Source: Oceanobacillus polygoni
Lineage (GTDB): Bacteria; Bacillota; Bacilli; Bacillales; Amphibacillaceae
Assembly (NCBI RefSeq): GCF_008304605.1
Contig: NZ_PIJY01000030.1
Location: forward strand, 84,867-148,866
Direction: 5' to 3'
Length of the DNA: 64,000 bases
This document shows positions 7,604 to 18,373 of this stretch, one piece after another. Every line of letters starts with the position of its first letter. Position 1 is the first letter of the stretch. The notes under the pieces are model-generated. The model did no database searches. It was not told where the DNA came from and saw nothing but the letters and a program-made list of their open reading frames with translations. The translations under genes and the position numbers were made by a program.

Positions 7604-10249
7604 TTAGCCTTTTAACTCATTAAGTCTTGCTTTTACTTTTGCTTGTTTATCAAGATAATCTGCTTCTTTTCGTTTTTCTTCTTCTACAACCGCTGCTGGT
7701 GCTTTGCTAACAAATCCTTGGTTGGAAAGCTTCTTCTGTACACGTTCCACTTCTTTCGTCCACTTTGTAAGCTCATTTTCTAACCGTTCGATTTCCTTAT
7801 CAAAATCAATCAGCCCCTCTAACGGAAGGAAAATTTCAGCGCCAGTAACAACTGCAGACATTGCTTTTTCTGGAACATCTACATTTACAGCAATTGTTAA
7901 CTCACTCGGGTTACAGAAACGCTCTAAATAGTCACGGTTTCCTTCTAGCTCCTGCATCACTGTTTCGTTTTCAGTTTGAATTAGCATTTGAATTTGCTTC
8001 GACATTGGTGTGTCTACTTCTGCACGACTATTACGAACCGATTTAATAATGGACACAAGTCGTTTCATTTCTGCTGCAGCCGCCTCATCATGATACTTCT
8101 CTTCTACTTCCGGCCATTTAGCAACGGTAATGGAGTCACCTTGGTGTGGAAGCTGCTGCCAAATTTCTTCTGTAATAAATGGCATATATGGATGCAGCAT
8201 CCGCATTGTCTGATCAAGAACGTGTGCAAGTACAGATCTCGTTGTGTTCTTTTTCGCTTCATCGTCACCGTATAACGGAAGTTTTGCCATTTCAATATAC
8301 CAATCACAAAGCTCATCCCAAATGAAGTTATATAAATGACGACCTGCTTCACCAAACTCATACTTTGCCGTGTTTTTCGTTACATGATCAATCGTTTCAT
8401 TTAAACGCGTTAAAATCCATTTATCTGCGAGCGTTAACTCTCCAGTTAAATCAATATCTTCATACGTGAAACCTTCCATATTCATTAAGGAGAAGCGAGA
8501 TGCATTCCATACTTTATTCGCAAAGTTCCATGTTGACTCGACTTTTCCCCAATGAAAACGTAAATCCTGACCAGGCGTTGATCCGGTTAATAAGAAATAA
8601 CGTAAGGAATCGGCACCATATTTTTCGATAACATCCATCGGGTCAACACCGTTTCCTAGTGACTTACTCATTTTCCGACCTTCTGCATCACGGATTAATC
8701 CATGAATTAGTACATCCTTAAACGGCTTCTCGCCAGTAAATTCCTTCGATTGGAAAATCATCCGAGCTACCCAGAAGAAAATAATGTCATAGCCTGTTAC
8801 AAGTACATCAGTTGGGAAGTAACGTTTAAAGTCCTCGGATTCTTCATTCGGCCAACCCATCGTTGAAAATGGCCATAGTGCAGAGGAGAACCATGTATCC
8901 AACACATCTTCATCCTGCTCCCAATTTTCGATATCAGCCGGGGCTTCTTTTCCAACATATATTTCTTTTGTTTCTTTATGGTACCATGCTGGAATGCGGT
9001 GTCCCCACCAAAGCTGACGAGAAATACACCAATCTCGAATATTCTCCATCCAGTTAAAGTACGTCCGCTCAAAGCGTTCTGGTACAAAGTTAACTTTACC
9101 TTCTTCATGTTGTAATTCCAGTGCCTCTTTAGCCAGTGGTTCCATTTTAACAAACCATTGTGTTGACAAGTATGGCTCAACAACTGCACCACTACGCTCC
9201 GAATGTCCAACTTGATGGGTATGGTCTTCAATTTCGAATAGGACGCCCTGCTCCTGTAAATCTTTTACAATTTGCTTACGGCATTCAAAACGATCCAGTC
9301 CTTGATATTTACCGGCATTCTCATTCATGGACCCATCTTCATGCATAACGAGGACACGTTCTAAGTTATGACGATTACCAATTTCAAAGTCATTCGGGTC
9401 ATGGGCAGGTGTGATTTTAACCGCACCTGAACCAAATTCCATATCAACGTAATCATCTGCAACAATTTCAATTTCACGACCAACAATTGGTAACATTACT
9501 TTTTTCCCAATTAGATGCTTGTAACGCTCATCTTTCGGATGAACTGCCACTGCTGTATCACCGAGCATTGTTTCTGGACGTGTTGTCGCGATTTCGATTG
9601 TTTCATCACTATCCTTAATTGGATAACGCATGTGATAAAACTTACCTTGAACCTCTTCGTAGATTACTTCAATATCAGATAACGCCGTCTTCGTTTGCGG
9701 ATCCCAGTTAATAATGTATTCCCCACGATAGATGAGACCTTTCTCATACAATTTTATAAATACTTCTTTCACTGCATCGGATAAACCTTCGTCTAGTGTA
9801 AAACGCTCACGGGAATAATCAAGCCCAAGACCTACCTTTTCCCACTGGGAACGGATAAAATCGGCATACTCTTCCTTCCACTCCCAAGATTTCTCTAAAA
9901 ATTTCTCGCGGCCTAATTCGTAGCGAGTTGTACCTTGTTCCTTTAATTTCGCTTCTACCTTAGCCTGGGTTGCAATACCAGCATGGTCCATACCTGGTAA
10001 CCATAATACATCATACCCCTGCATTCGCTTCATGCGAGAAATGGTATCCTGCATCGTCGTATCCCATGCATGACCTAAATGTAGCTTACCTGTAACGTTT
10101 GGTGGTGGAATAACAATCGAGAATGGCTCCTTATCTGGATCACCAGTTGCTTCAAAATATTTTCCTTCTAACCAAAATTGATATCGACCTTTTTCCACTT
10201 CCTGCGGATTGTATTTTGATGGAAGGGACGTTTGTTCATTTTTACTCAT
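7604..10249 (-). CDS. valS: Valyl-tRNA synthetase ValS
   Basis: I set the start at ATG 10249, preceded by ATAGGAGGTAGTGCA; the frame extends upstream only into the leader terminator. The 881-residue class I synthetase has the HIGH-type motif HLGH at residues 57-60, the KMSKS motif in [11 protein letters not shown] in the C-terminal half, an editing domain between them ([17 protein letters not shown]) and a C-terminal coiled coil rich in Glu and Lys. It charges tRNA-Val. Expression is probably set by the T-box leader directly upstream, which reads uncharged tRNA-Val. Confidence 0.98.
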   Translation of the reverse strand: MSKNEQTSLPSKYNPQEVEKGRYQFWLEGKYFEATGDPDKEPFSIVIPPPNVTGKLHLGHAWDTTMQDTISRMKRMQGYDVLWLPGMDHAGIATQAKVEAKLKEQGTTRYELGREKFLEKSWEWKEEYADFIRSQWEKVGLGLDYSRERFTLDEGLSDAVKEVFIKLYEKGLIYRGEYIINWDPQTKTALSDIEVIYEEVQGKFYHMRYPIKDSDETIEIATTRPETMLGDTAVAVHPKDERYKHLIGKKVMLPIVGREIEIVADDYVDMEFGSGAVKITPAHDPNDFEIGNRHNLERVLVMHEDGSMNENAGKYQGLDRFECRKQIVKDLQEQGVLFEIEDHTHQVGHSERSGAVVEPYLSTQWFVKMEPLAKEALELQHEEGKVNFVPERFERTYFNWMENIRDWCISRQLWWGHRIPAWYHKETKEIYVGKEAPADIENWEQDEDVLDTWFSSALWPFSTMGWPNEESEDFKRYFPTDVLVTGYDIIFFWVARMIFQSKEFTGEKPFKDVLIHGLIRDAEGRKMSKSLGNGVDPMDVIEKYGADSLRYFLLTGSTPGQDLRFHWGKVESTWNFANKVWNASRFSLMNMEGFTYEDIDLTGELTLADKWILTRLNETIDHVTKNTAKYEFGEAGRHLYNFIWDELCDWYIEMAKLPLYGDDEAKKNTTRSVLAHVLDQTMRMLHPYMPFITEEIWQQLPHQGDSITVAKWPEVEEKYHDEAAAAEMKRLVSIIKSVRNSRAEVDTPMSKQIQMLIQTENETVMQELEGNRDYLERFCNPSELTIAVNVDVPEKAMSAVVTGAEIFLPLEGLIDFDKEIERLENELTKWTKEVERVQKKLSNQGFVSKAPAAVVEEEKRKEADYLDKQAKVKARLNELKG

Positions 10250-10275
10250 TGCACTACCTCCTATAATAAAAAACC

Positions 10276-10534
10276 AAAAAACCCTTTTCATCCTAAAAAT
10301 AAAGGACGAAAAGGGTTAGATTCCGTGGTACCACCTTTGTTTACAAACGATAATCGTTTGCACACTTCATTGTTTGATAACGGTCAATTACCGGCTTCTT
10401 CTACGTTAAAAAATAATTTCAAAGAAGCTGCATCAAGGGCGACCTTCCAAAACAACCTACCTAGGAAATTTTCAGCTCAGGATTTCCCTCTCTAAAGGCG
10501 TTTATTTTGTACTCTTCCCTTTCATCGCGTTTAA
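10276..10534 (-). promoter_or_regulatory. T-box riboswitch leader of valS
   Basis: Read on the minus strand, the leader begins with GATGAAAGGGAAGAGTA (Stem I with the AG box), continues through Stem I, and ends with the T-box core GGTGGTACCACGGAA (plus-strand 10321-10335) just before a terminator hairpin built on AACCCTTTTCGTCC / GGATGAAAAGGGTT with a T-run (about 10276-10317). A GTC triplet in the context GGAAGGTCGC, at plus-strand 10441-10443, is a good candidate for the valine specifier because a purine follows it. Uncharged tRNA-Val would pair with it and stabilise the antiterminator. The class is certain; the specifier assignment is inference. Confidence 0.95.
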
Positions 10535-10564
10535 AATATAATTGCTTATTGTTATATAGGTATT

Positions 10565-10593
10565 ATTTTATAGCTTCCTTACATTACCGTCAA
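10565..10593 (-). promoter_or_regulatory. Sigma-A promoter of the valS T-box transcript
   Basis: On the minus strand TTGACG (10588-10593) and TAAAAT (10565-10570) are separated by exactly 17 bases. They lie about 30 bases ahead of the start of Stem I, the expected distance for the leader transcript. Confidence 0.75.
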
Positions 10594-10681
10594 CTATTAT
10601 TATTGTTATTGCACCAATTTGGTGTATTTATACATAGTATAGAAATAAAGCGTAAAATGTGCTAAGAAAGAGGTGCTATCT

Positions 10682-10870
10682 GTGGCTAGGTATTATCGAT
10701 ATAAGCTGCCACCATGGGCAAGACACTGCCTTTTTGTGTTCGAGAAAGTTCTTTTACCAATCGTGATTTTTCAGTTGATCCGCACATTATTAATTCCAAC
10801 GACTTTTGATGTTCTTTTATCAGGCATACTAATTGGACTAATTATTGCATTTTATTTGGAGTGGATCTAA
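10682..10870 (+). CDS. Small membrane protein of unknown function (62 aa)
   Basis: A GTG start at 10682 is preceded by AAAGAGGTG at a 6-7 base distance. The product starts VARYYRYKLPPWARH and has two hydrophobic segments, about residues 19-37 and 43-61, so it probably forms a hairpin in the membrane with a basic cytoplasmic N-terminus. It lies on the opposite strand between valS and ysxE, and its last four bases overlap the 3' end of ysxE. I do not recognise the family. A GTG at 10673 would fall inside the ribosome binding site and is unlikely. Confidence 0.65.
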   Translation: MARYYRYKLPPWARHCLFVFEKVLLPIVIFQLIRTLLIPTTFDVLLSGILIGLIIAFYLEWI

Positions 10871-11874
10871 ATAGAAGGATCATCAAAGGATAACGTTTCA
10901 TATTCATCCTTGATAAAATCCGTCCACTTTAATGCGAAAATTAGCTTGCGATATTGTTTCTGTAATTCACTGACTTGATAAGTCAGTGTCTTTTCTTTTG
11001 GACTTCTCACATAGTCTCGGATGATCGTCATGTAAGAGGCTGGATTAAGTAGATAAATGGATAACAATTTCATATCAAACATATCGAGATCGTATTTTCG
11101 TTTATATACGTTGAAACCTTCCATAAGTAACTCATTTGGTTGATCGTATTCTCCTGTCAACTGATGGAAGTAGTTTACCAAATCCACTGCAACGTGATCA
11201 TAACGGGCTTGCTCCCAATTAATAACATGCTTATTCAGTATATGATCCAGTTCAAGATTCCCATGACATAGAGAAAGGTTCCATGTTAATTCTTCTTCTG
11301 ATTGATCGAGAAATTCGCTTATCTCACTATTTATCCGATTTAACGCAATTTCAATATCTCGATAATGTGTACAAACCTGTAATTCAAATGGAGACATATA
11401 GGCTTGCTGTTCAAAACGAAGCACATAGGAATATAATTCATTTGGCAGCTGTTCACAAAATGTTTGGTATGTATGAAAATTTTTATTTAAGGTGGATTTC
11501 GAAATACGTTGACTTTGCTGTGTCTTTTCATGGATATGTGCCAAAATTCCCATCGTTCGTTCAATCGAATTTTCGCTACTTGAGCGAGGCGCAAATAGCA
11601 GCCAAGGGCTAAGATAGTATATGGAATCACTGGTGTTTTCATAAAGCTTACCATCTTTCGTTACGTAAACGGGGACAATTTCCGAAAGGTTTTTCTCATT
11701 TGCTATATAATAAACATGTTCCCATGCAGCAATATCATCTTGCTTCAATGAGCTTTTTTTCAATGCATAATCACGCCGTCCATCTTTAATATGAAAGAGA
11801 TGTTCGGTAACCTTTTCAATTTCTGTTGGATAGATTCGATACGCCTGCAATATCTCTTTTACTACTTCCATCAT
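10867..11874 (-). CDS. ysxE: YsxE, CotS-family spore coat protein
   Basis: The 335-residue protein belongs to the CotS/YsxE group, which has a degenerate aminoglycoside-phosphotransferase/kinase fold. Visible are the N-lobe lysine region (DGRRDYALKKSSLKQ), the Brenner-like segment LSLCHGNLELDHIL, and VINWEQARYDHVAVDL where kinases have their metal-binding Asp, here altered to NWE. YsxE and the adjacent spoVID are known to work in coat encasement. Two ATG codons stand in tandem at the start; AGGTGGTGATAA precedes both. Confidence 0.9.
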   Translation of the reverse strand: MMEVVKEILQAYRIYPTEIEKVTEHLFHIKDGRRDYALKKSSLKQDDIAAWEHVYYIANEKNLSEIVPVYVTKDGKLYENTSDSIYYLSPWLLFAPRSSSENSIERTMGILAHIHEKTQQSQRISKSTLNKNFHTYQTFCEQLPNELYSYVLRFEQQAYMSPFELQVCTHYRDIEIALNRINSEISEFLDQSEEELTWNLSLCHGNLELDHILNKHVINWEQARYDHVAVDLVNYFHQLTGEYDQPNELLMEGFNVYKRKYDLDMFDMKLLSIYLLNPASYMTIIRDYVRSPKEKTLTYQVSELQKQYRKLIFALKWTDFIKDEYETLSFDDPSI

Positions 11875-11896
11875 TTATCACCACCTACCAAAGGAG

Positions 11897-11928
11897 ATAC
11901 CCCCTTGTTCTTTGCATGAAGGGGGTAT
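11897..11928 (-). terminator. Hairpin between spoVID and ysxE
   Basis: A 10-base perfect stem (ATACCCCCTT with AAGGGGGTAT) and a 12-base loop lie just after the end of spoVID and immediately before the ysxE ribosome binding site. On the minus strand it is followed by CTCCTTTGG, not a clear T-run. It may be a weak terminator, an attenuator lowering ysxE expression, or a processing site. Confidence 0.6.
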
Positions 11929-11934
11929 TTTCGA

Positions 11935-13143
11935 TTATTTATTAACGGGGATATGCAGCAGTTGCCCCTCATGAACTTCAAAATCATCCTCAAGCTGGTT
12001 TTGTTTAATCAGTTGAAGCGGACTTACAGAAAATCGCTCCGCAATTGTTTCAATGGTATCTTGATTTTGTACAATACAGATCCTCATTTTCGTAAACTGC
12101 TCATCTTTTGCTTCTCTGAAAATATCAGATAATAAACTGGCATCCTCTGGTTCACGTTCTTCATAAGCTTCCGACTCATCTACATCAGATGCGACGATAT
12201 CATCCTCATAGGCTAGCTCTTCTGCTTCCTCAGTCTCTGTTTCAGTAGCCTCTGCGTCTTCATCTGACAAATTATTAAAGAACTCTGCTAATGTTTGGGA
12301 TTTCTTCTTCCATCGATCTGGATCATTATCTTCTTGTTCTTTTTGTTCCTCTTCTTCTGCCCTAATCTCGTCTACGATTTCTATAACATCTGCCTCTTCT
12401 GGTTCTTCTTCAATTTCTTCCACTTGTACGGAATCTAGTTCTTCTCTTGCTTCCATTTTAATTTCTTCTGCATCATTAGTTTTTTGTTCATCTAATGGAC
12501 CTGCATCAAGTTCTGGCTCCACTAAATCAGAAACGGTCTGTTCCTCTTCCTGTGGTTTTCTAATTTCAAATTCAAATGAATCCACCTCAGCGCTAGAAGT
12601 GTCTTCAACTACTGATTCCACTTCCGTTTGTTCTATTTCCTCAACTGAGTCCACTTCATGACGTGGGTACTCTACCTCGCTGTTAATCCCATGGATTTCA
12701 ATGGTTGCACACAATTTCAAATGACTTGGTTCTGGAATTTCATAATCAAAGGACTCTACATGAACCGTAACATCATTTAAGTCTGCTACTCGGTATGGCG
12801 GGACAGAAATCTCTACAGGAAATCGGTGAGAAAATGAAGCCAATCCTTCCTCGTCTATTACCTTTTCCACATAACGCTTCGCTTGGAAATCTTCAAAGTC
12901 TAGTGAACGATCAACTTCCACAGAAGCTATTTTTTCGTATTCTCCTTGAAGTTCAATATTTCCACGAATCGAGATGTATTCTTCATAGGGCTGGATGGAT
13001 ATTTCAGGTTCTAATGCTATCCCTCGTAACTCCGCAACTTCCTGTCCCTTTTCAAAATAGAGTGATTCCTCTAAATCAAAAGTGAACGCTTTGGAATCGC
13101 CTGCCAAATCAATTCCCTCCTCTTTAGAAAACTTAGCATTCAT
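11935..13143 (-). CDS. spoVID: SpoVID, spore coat morphogenetic protein
   Basis: The 402-residue protein has an N-terminal beta-rich SPOCS-type domain (about residues 15-150), a long very acidic middle region dominated by Glu, Asp and Ser, and a C-terminal LysM-like peptidoglycan-binding domain (NQDTIETIAERFSVSPLQLI). This is the known SpoVID layout: the N-terminus recruits SafA and coat proteins and drives encasement of the forespore. I chose the second ATG (13143), because AGGA stands five bases before it; an ATG at 13149 directly abuts that site. It is followed by ysxE, as in other spore formers. Confidence 0.92.
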   Translation of the reverse strand: MNAKFSKEEGIDLAGDSKAFTFDLEESLYFEKGQEVAELRGIALEPEISIQPYEEYISIRGNIELQGEYEKIASVEVDRSLDFEDFQAKRYVEKVIDEEGLASFSHRFPVEISVPPYRVADLNDVTVHVESFDYEIPEPSHLKLCATIEIHGINSEVEYPRHEVDSVEEIEQTEVESVVEDTSSAEVDSFEFEIRKPQEEEQTVSDLVEPELDAGPLDEQKTNDAEEIKMEAREELDSVQVEEIEEEPEEADVIEIVDEIRAEEEEQKEQEDNDPDRWKKKSQTLAEFFNNLSDEDAEATETETEEAEELAYEDDIVASDVDESEAYEEREPEDASLLSDIFREAKDEQFTKMRICIVQNQDTIETIAERFSVSPLQLIKQNQLEDDFEVHEGQLLHIPVNK

Positions 13144-13275
13144 TAACATCCTGAACGAATGCCTTCGCCTGCACTATGCAGATAGGAATGCTTTACGTCC
13201 ATATCTGCCAACATATAACCAATATGCCGATATGTCTTTATAATCTATATGAATCCACCTACAGAGATATGCATG

Positions 13276-13341
13276 AAAAAAGCTATTCCAATATGAAACA
13301 CCCTCTTTACCAAGGTGATTTCTATCCTGAAATAGCTTTTT
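13276..13341 (-). terminator. Nested hairpin terminator after hemL
   Basis: On the minus strand the outer arms AAAAAGCTATT and AATAGCTTTTTT enclose an inner imperfect hairpin (GAAATCACC against GGGTGTTTC), and the structure ends in a T-run. It closes the hemAXCDBL operon about 50 bases after the hemL stop codon and isolates it from spoVID. Confidence 0.8.
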
Positions 13342-13391
13342 ATTGTTATGTGTGCAAGAAGCTACGACATAAAGTCGTTACGCTTTTAAGC

Positions 13392-14681
13392 TTACTTTTC
13401 AATTTTTGAAAAAGCTGTGCGAATTGCTTGGATTGTTTTTTCAATATCTTCATCGGTATGTGCAGTCGATAGGAATAACCCTTCAAACTGTGATGGTGGT
13501 AGGAAAACTCCTTCTTCCATCATGGCACGATAATATTGTGCAAAGTAATCCAAGTTTGATTGCTGAGCTGTTTCAAAGTCGATGACTTCTTCATTTGTAA
13601 AAAATACACCAAACATCGAACCTGCCCGATTAACATGTAAAGGAATATCAAATTCCGCTGCAGCTTGTTGGAATCCTTCTACAAGTCGATCTATTTTCTT
13701 GCTTATCTCCTCATAAGATCCCTCTGTCAATGCGGATAAGGTTTCATAACCAGCTGTCATTGCAAGTGGGTTTCCTGACAAGGTCCCTGCTTGATAAATG
13801 GAACCTGCAGGCGCAACGCTTTCCATAATTTCACGCTTACCACCATAAGCTCCAACAGGTAGCCCACCACCGATAACCTTACCAAGACAAGTTAGATCTG
13901 GCGTAACATCAAAGTGTCCTTGCGCACAGTAATAGCCAACACGGAATCCAGTCATTACTTCATCAAAAATAAGGAGTGTACCATTTTCCTCTGTGATCTG
14001 TCGCAAGATTTGCAAGAAACCATTTTTAGGTGGTACAACACCCATGTTTCCTGATACTGGCTCAACGATAACTGCTGCAATATCTTTCCCGTACTTCTCA
14101 AAAGCAAGTTTAACACTTTCTACATCGTTATATGGTACCGTAATTGTATTCTGAGCAATGGAAGCTGGAACCCCTGGACTATCTGGCAATCCAAGTGTTG
14201 CAACACCTGAGCCAGCTTTAATTAATAACGAATCTCCATGCCCATGGTAGTTTCCTTCAAATTTAAGAATAATATTTCTACCGGTATAACCTCTAGCAAG
14301 ACGAATCGCACTCATCGTTGCTTCCGTTCCTGAGTTTACCATTCGAACCATTTCAACTGAAGGTACACGGTCAATCACTAATTTTGCTAGCTTGTTTTCA
14401 AGCAGTGTTGGCGCACCAAAGCTTGTCCCTTTTTCAGCAACTTCCTTTAACTTCGTTACAACATGGTCCGCAGCATGACCTAAAATTAATGGCCCCCAGC
14501 TTAACACATAATCAATATATGCATTGCCATCAATATCGTAAATCATTGACCCTTTACCAGATTCCATGAATACTGGTGACATACCTACAGACTTAAATGC
14601 ACGTACAGGGGAGTTCACCCCGCCTGGCATTAGATCAACTGCTTCTTTATACGCATCTACTGATTGATTATACCTTACCAC
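13392..14681 (-). CDS. hemL: Glutamate-1-semialdehyde 2,1-aminomutase HemL
   Basis: The 429-residue PLP enzyme is of class III aminotransferase type. It has [13 protein letters not shown] at the N-terminus, the substrate/cofactor loop [18 protein letters not shown], the cofactor-binding Asp region in [14 protein letters not shown] and the Schiff-base lysine in [17 protein letters not shown]. It turns glutamate-1-semialdehyde into 5-aminolevulinate, the last step of the C5 pathway. It is the last gene of the haem operon, 15 bases after hemB. Confidence 0.97.
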   Translation of the reverse strand: MVRYNQSVDAYKEAVDLMPGGVNSPVRAFKSVGMSPVFMESGKGSMIYDIDGNAYIDYVLSWGPLILGHAADHVVTKLKEVAEKGTSFGAPTLLENKLAKLVIDRVPSVEMVRMVNSGTEATMSAIRLARGYTGRNIILKFEGNYHGHGDSLLIKAGSGVATLGLPDSPGVPASIAQNTITVPYNDVESVKLAFEKYGKDIAAVIVEPVSGNMGVVPPKNGFLQILRQITEENGTLLIFDEVMTGFRVGYYCAQGHFDVTPDLTCLGKVIGGGLPVGAYGGKREIMESVAPAGSIYQAGTLSGNPLAMTAGYETLSALTEGSYEEISKKIDRLVEGFQQAAAEFDIPLHVNRAGSMFGVFFTNEEVIDFETAQQSNLDYFAQYYRAMMEEGVFLPPSQFEGLFLSTAHTDEDIEKTIQAIRTAFSKIEK

Positions 14682-14696
14682 TTTAATCCGCCCCCT

Positions 14697-15683
14697 CTAG
14701 TTATCTTCTTTTAGCCATTTCGCAACATCTTTTGCAAAATAGGTAATAATTAAATCTGCTCCTGCACGCTTCATAGATGTTAGCTTCTCCATTACTAATG
14801 CTTTCTCATCAATCCAGCCATTCTGTGCAGCTGCTTTAACCATGGAATATTCACCACTAACATTGTAAGCAACTACAGGCACATTAAAATTATCACGAAC
14901 TTCACGAACAATATCCAAGTATGACATAGCAGGTTTTACAATTAAGAAATCCGCGCCTTCTGCAACGTCTGATTCCGCTTCACGAAGCGCTTCCAGTCGA
15001 TTTGCTGGATCCATTTGGTATGTTTTCCGATCACCAAATTGCGGTGTACTATCTGCCGCATCACGGAAAGGACCATAGTAAGCCGAAGCGTATTTGACAG
15101 CATAGGACATAATCGGAATGTGTGAGTAACCTGCTTCATCTAGCGCCTGGCGAATAACAGCAACAAAACCATCCATCATATTGGAAGGTGCAATAATATC
15201 CGCACCTGCTTCAGCTTGCGACACGGCTGTTTTTGCCAAAAGCTTTAGGGATTCATCGTTGTCAACGTCGTGATCATGAATCACACCACAGTGACCATGT
15301 GACGTATATTCACAAAGACATGTATCTGCAACAACGAGCAATTCCGGGAACTCCTTTTTAACAAGCCTTGTTGCTTGTTGAATGATGCCATCTTCAGCAA
15401 AAGCTCCTGTGCCAATCTCATCCTTCTCTGAAATAACACCGAAGAAGATTACCGAACGAATACCGAGTTCGTACACTTCCTTTACCTCATCAAGCAATAA
15501 ATCAAAGGATAACTGATGAACTCCAGGCATGGAAGGAACTTCATTCTTTATCTTTTCACCTTCAATAACAAAAATCGGATAAATAAAATCTTCTGTTCTT
15601 ACATGATTTTCCCGTACCATCGAACGCATAGCATTCGAAGATCGTAAGCGACGATGGCGTTTAAAATTGATTGATTGTGACAT
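14697..15683 (-). CDS. hemB: Porphobilinogen synthase (delta-aminolevulinate dehydratase) HemB
   Basis: The 328-residue enzyme joins two 5-aminolevulinates to porphobilinogen. The catalytic zinc cysteines are seen in [14 protein letters not shown], and the two Schiff-base lysines in [18 protein letters not shown] and [12 protein letters not shown]. It starts [16 protein letters not shown], a typical N-terminal arm. It lies 15 bases upstream of hemL and 6 bases downstream of hemD in the haem operon. Confidence 0.98.
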   Translation of the reverse strand: MSQSINFKRHRRLRSSNAMRSMVRENHVRTEDFIYPIFVIEGEKIKNEVPSMPGVHQLSFDLLLDEVKEVYELGIRSVIFFGVISEKDEIGTGAFAEDGIIQQATRLVKKEFPELLVVADTCLCEYTSHGHCGVIHDHDVDNDESLKLLAKTAVSQAEAGADIIAPSNMMDGFVAVIRQALDEAGYSHIPIMSYAVKYASAYYGPFRDAADSTPQFGDRKTYQMDPANRLEALREAESDVAEGADFLIVKPAMSYLDIVREVRDNFNVPVVAYNVSGEYSMVKAAAQNGWIDEKALVMEKLTSMKRAGADLIITYFAKDVAKWLKEDN

Positions 15684-15689
15684 CGTAAT

Positions 15690-16445
15690 CTATCCTTTCT
15701 TTATGTAGGTACATATCGTTTCCAGCATGGCTTCAACCGTAAATTCCTTAGGTGGGTTTAAAGATTGGATACCTAATGCTGTTGCACGCTGTTCTGTTGT
15801 CGTGCCAATACATACATAGTTTTTCTTTGGAATTGTATTGGCCATTTCTACAAATGCTTCAACCGTTGAAGGGCTTGTAAATGTGATGAAATCGATGGCG
15901 TCCCCTGTTAACAGTTCGTTTAATCGATCCTTCATTTCATAATTATATCCGGTATCATAAACCTCCAACAAATCATGTGGTACGTTGTGCTTCGTAAATT
16001 CCTCAGGTAGCGTATCACGCGAACGATTCCCTCTAATGAGCAATATCGGTCCTTCATTAGGAAACTGCTGTAAAAACTCCTCTGCCATTGCCTCTGCGTG
16101 ATAGACATTAGGAATAAAATCCGCTTGATAGCCATATTTTTTTAGTGCTAAATCGGTCTTATGGCCAACAACTGCTAACCTGTGATGCTGCAATTGTTTC
16201 CTATTATATTTTTCCGCAAGACTAAAAAAACAATGAACGCCATTTGCACTTGTGAAGAAGATCCACCTGAAATCATCCATTTTGGAAAAGGTGTACTTGG
16301 CTGATTGTTCATCTTTACATGAAATCGCAAGCAAAGGAACCTCGATCGGTATACCACCAAGCTCTCGTACCTTTTTAGAGAATTCCTCTGCTTGGCTTGC
16401 TTCTCTCGTTATTAGAATTTTGCTTTCATGTAAGGACTCTTCCAT
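15690..16445 (-). CDS. hemD: Uroporphyrinogen-III synthase HemD
   Basis: The 251-residue protein has the two-lobe HemD fold signature of weakly conserved segments: ILITREASQAEEF at the start, FTSANGVHCFF, and FITFTSPSTVEAFVEM in the second half. It closes hydroxymethylbilane to uroporphyrinogen III with inversion of ring D. Family sequences diverge strongly, so position in hemC-hemD-hemB is strong support. Its start overlaps the hemC stop by one base (TAATG), so translation is coupled. Confidence 0.93.
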   Translation of the reverse strand: MEESLHESKILITREASQAEEFSKKVRELGGIPIEVPLLAISCKDEQSAKYTFSKMDDFRWIFFTSANGVHCFFSLAEKYNRKQLQHHRLAVVGHKTDLALKKYGYQADFIPNVYHAEAMAEEFLQQFPNEGPILLIRGNRSRDTLPEEFTKHNVPHDLLEVYDTGYNYEMKDRLNELLTGDAIDFITFTSPSTVEAFVEMANTIPKKNYVCIGTTTEQRATALGIQSLNPPKEFTVEAMLETICTYIKKG

Positions 16446-17374
16446 TACTTTTCAAGCTCCTCTTTTACACGATTTACAATTTCCTTTGCCCCTTGACCAA
16501 TTAAAGCTTCTGCAGCTTCTTTTCCTACAGCTATAGGATCTGTTCCTCTTACTGTTTCTTTTAAAATCGTTTTGCCGTCTGGCGTTCCTACAAGTGCAGT
16601 CAGTATTATATCGTCTTTATCGAGGTATGCATAGCCACCGATTGGTACTTGACAGCCACCCTCGAGTAAATGTAGAAACGTTCGTTCAGCAGAAACCGTT
16701 CTCGTTGTCAAATCATCATTAATAGCTTGCAGGATTCCCTGAATCTCTTCGTCATCTGCTCGACTTTCAATTGCGAGTGCCCCTTGTCCAACAGCTGGAA
16801 CAACGATTTCCGGGTCAAGGTATTCTGTAATCAATTCTTCGCTTAAACCAACACGTTTCAATCCAGATACAGCAAGAATGATCGCATCATAGTCCTCTTC
16901 GTGCAATTTGCGAAGCCTTGTTTCAATATTGCCACGGATCCACTTGATCGAAATATCTGGACGTTCCGCAAGTATTTGCGCTGAACGACGTAAGCTACTC
17001 GTACCTACAACCGCACCATTTGGTAAGTCGCTCAGCTTCACATTGTTTTTAGAAATAAATGCGTCTCGATGATCTTCTCTTATTGGGATCGATGAAATCA
17101 TTAAGCCTTCGGGTAGCTCGGATGGCATGTCCTTCATACTATGTACTGCTAAATCAATTTCTTTATCATACATAGCTTGCTCAATCTCTTTGACAAAGAG
17201 ACCTTTCCCACCTACTTTGGATAATGTTACATCCAAAATTCGATCTCCTTTTGTAACAATCTCCTTGATTTCAAATTCATTTTTTACACCAGCTGCTTTT
17301 AGCTGATCAATCACCCATTTGGTCTGTGTTATTGCTAAATTACTTTTTCTTGAACCAACGATAATTTTACGCAT
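16445..17374 (-). CDS. hemC: Hydroxymethylbilane synthase (porphobilinogen deaminase) HemC
   Basis: The 309-residue enzyme polymerises four porphobilinogens. It starts [18 protein letters not shown], has the catalytic aspartate region [11 protein letters not shown], the arginine-rich substrate-binding segment [12 protein letters not shown] and the dipyrromethane-attaching cysteine in [13 protein letters not shown]. Length and motifs are normal. It lies third in the operon hemA-X-C-D-B-L. Confidence 0.98.
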   Translation of the reverse strand: MRKIIVGSRKSNLAITQTKWVIDQLKAAGVKNEFEIKEIVTKGDRILDVTLSKVGGKGLFVKEIEQAMYDKEIDLAVHSMKDMPSELPEGLMISSIPIREDHRDAFISKNNVKLSDLPNGAVVGTSSLRRSAQILAERPDISIKWIRGNIETRLRKLHEEDYDAIILAVSGLKRVGLSEELITEYLDPEIVVPAVGQGALAIESRADDEEIQGILQAINDDLTTRTVSAERTFLHLLEGGCQVPIGGYAYLDKDDIILTALVGTPDGKTILKETVRGTDPIAVGKEAAEALIGQGAKEIVNRVKEELEK

Positions 17375-17405
17375 TCGTTGTGTACCTCCTTAAATTACTT
17401 ACTCT

Positions 17406-18215
17406 TTAGAAGTGAAAATTCGATAACGTGCTGAATAAAAAGAAATTCATTAACAATATTAAAAATGCCGCTGTATTGTATGTAGCTAATGGTTTTCCCA
17501 CATATCCTACAACGAGGCGCAATACTAAATATCCGACATATACAATTAGAACAAGTAATGAACCAATCGTTTTCATGTCAAACCAATAAAATTCGGAGGC
17601 AGAAACATGCGCCCAAACTACCCCTAATATAATCGCAATTAATAATAATGGCACCCCAATCGAGATTGCAATAAAGCTATAGTTATCTAATTGCTTCAAG
17701 TCTCCTAACTGCCACATCCATTTTAACCCTTTTTTGCTTTTTAAGAAACGATATTGAATTAAATACATAATGGAGAGTAAAAACGCAACCGTAAAGAAAC
17801 CATAGGAAACGATTGCAAGTGTAATGTGGGCAATTAATATTTCATGTACAAATTGAATCGAATCATTCAACTGATTATTTTTGGTGCTCGCAGCAAAATA
17901 CAATAGTAAAATAAAAAAGCCAAATACTTGGATGAAAAACACAATAAAACGAATTTGAAATAGCTTATTTATTATAATCGAAAGCGTAATTAATACCCAT
18001 GAATAGAAAAATAGACTATCCACTAGGCTCGTAACAGGAAAGCCTTTCTCCCCAAATACTTCATAAAAGAAAAAAACGGTTTGCAGTACCCAAACCATAC
18101 AAATCAACCAGAAAGCAATTTTATTAGCTTTCCGGTTGTGATGTATGAAATCGATAAAGAACCCAATTAAACTAAGGCTATATAGAATAAGAATTATTTC
18201 GTAGAGCCACTTCAT
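17406..18215 (-). CDS. hemX: HemX, CcsA-like membrane protein
   Basis: The 269-residue protein has about eight predicted membrane helices and belongs to the HemX/CcsA cytochrome-c-assembly-like family. Family marks include a histidine in FVHEILIAHITLAIVSYG and the segment WAHVSASEFYWFDMKT, close to the WGxxWxWD-like loop of haem-handling proteins. In B. subtilis HemX is known to lower the amount of HemA. It lies between hemA and hemC. Confidence 0.92.
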   Translation of the reverse strand: MKWLYEIILILYSLSLIGFFIDFIHHNRKANKIAFWLICMVWVLQTVFFFYEVFGEKGFPVTSLVDSLFFYSWVLITLSIIINKLFQIRFIVFFIQVFGFFILLLYFAASTKNNQLNDSIQFVHEILIAHITLAIVSYGFFTVAFLLSIMYLIQYRFLKSKKGLKWMWQLGDLKQLDNYSFIAISIGVPLLLIAIILGVVWAHVSASEFYWFDMKTIGSLLVLIVYVGYLVLRLVVGYVGKPLATYNTAAFLILLMNFFLFSTLSNFHF

Positions 18216-18373
18216 TTCATGTTATAATCCTTTCTGTAAAGATAGAATCGTAAATAATCTTATAATCTTGAAGGATTAACGTCCACGAAGCATAAAATTG
18301 ATACATAACTCGCAGTCGAATCGCATAACAATACCCACACATTTCCAAGTGCACCAACGATGCCTATACATTT

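Noticed and set aside
8797-9231. 144-codon minus-strand frame inside valS
   Set aside because: It is an out-of-frame shadow of the ValS coding sequence on the same strand.
13150-13275. Sigma-E promoter for spoVID
   Set aside because: Several CATAT-like hexamers occur on the minus strand, but none has a clear partner at the right distance, so I do not call one.
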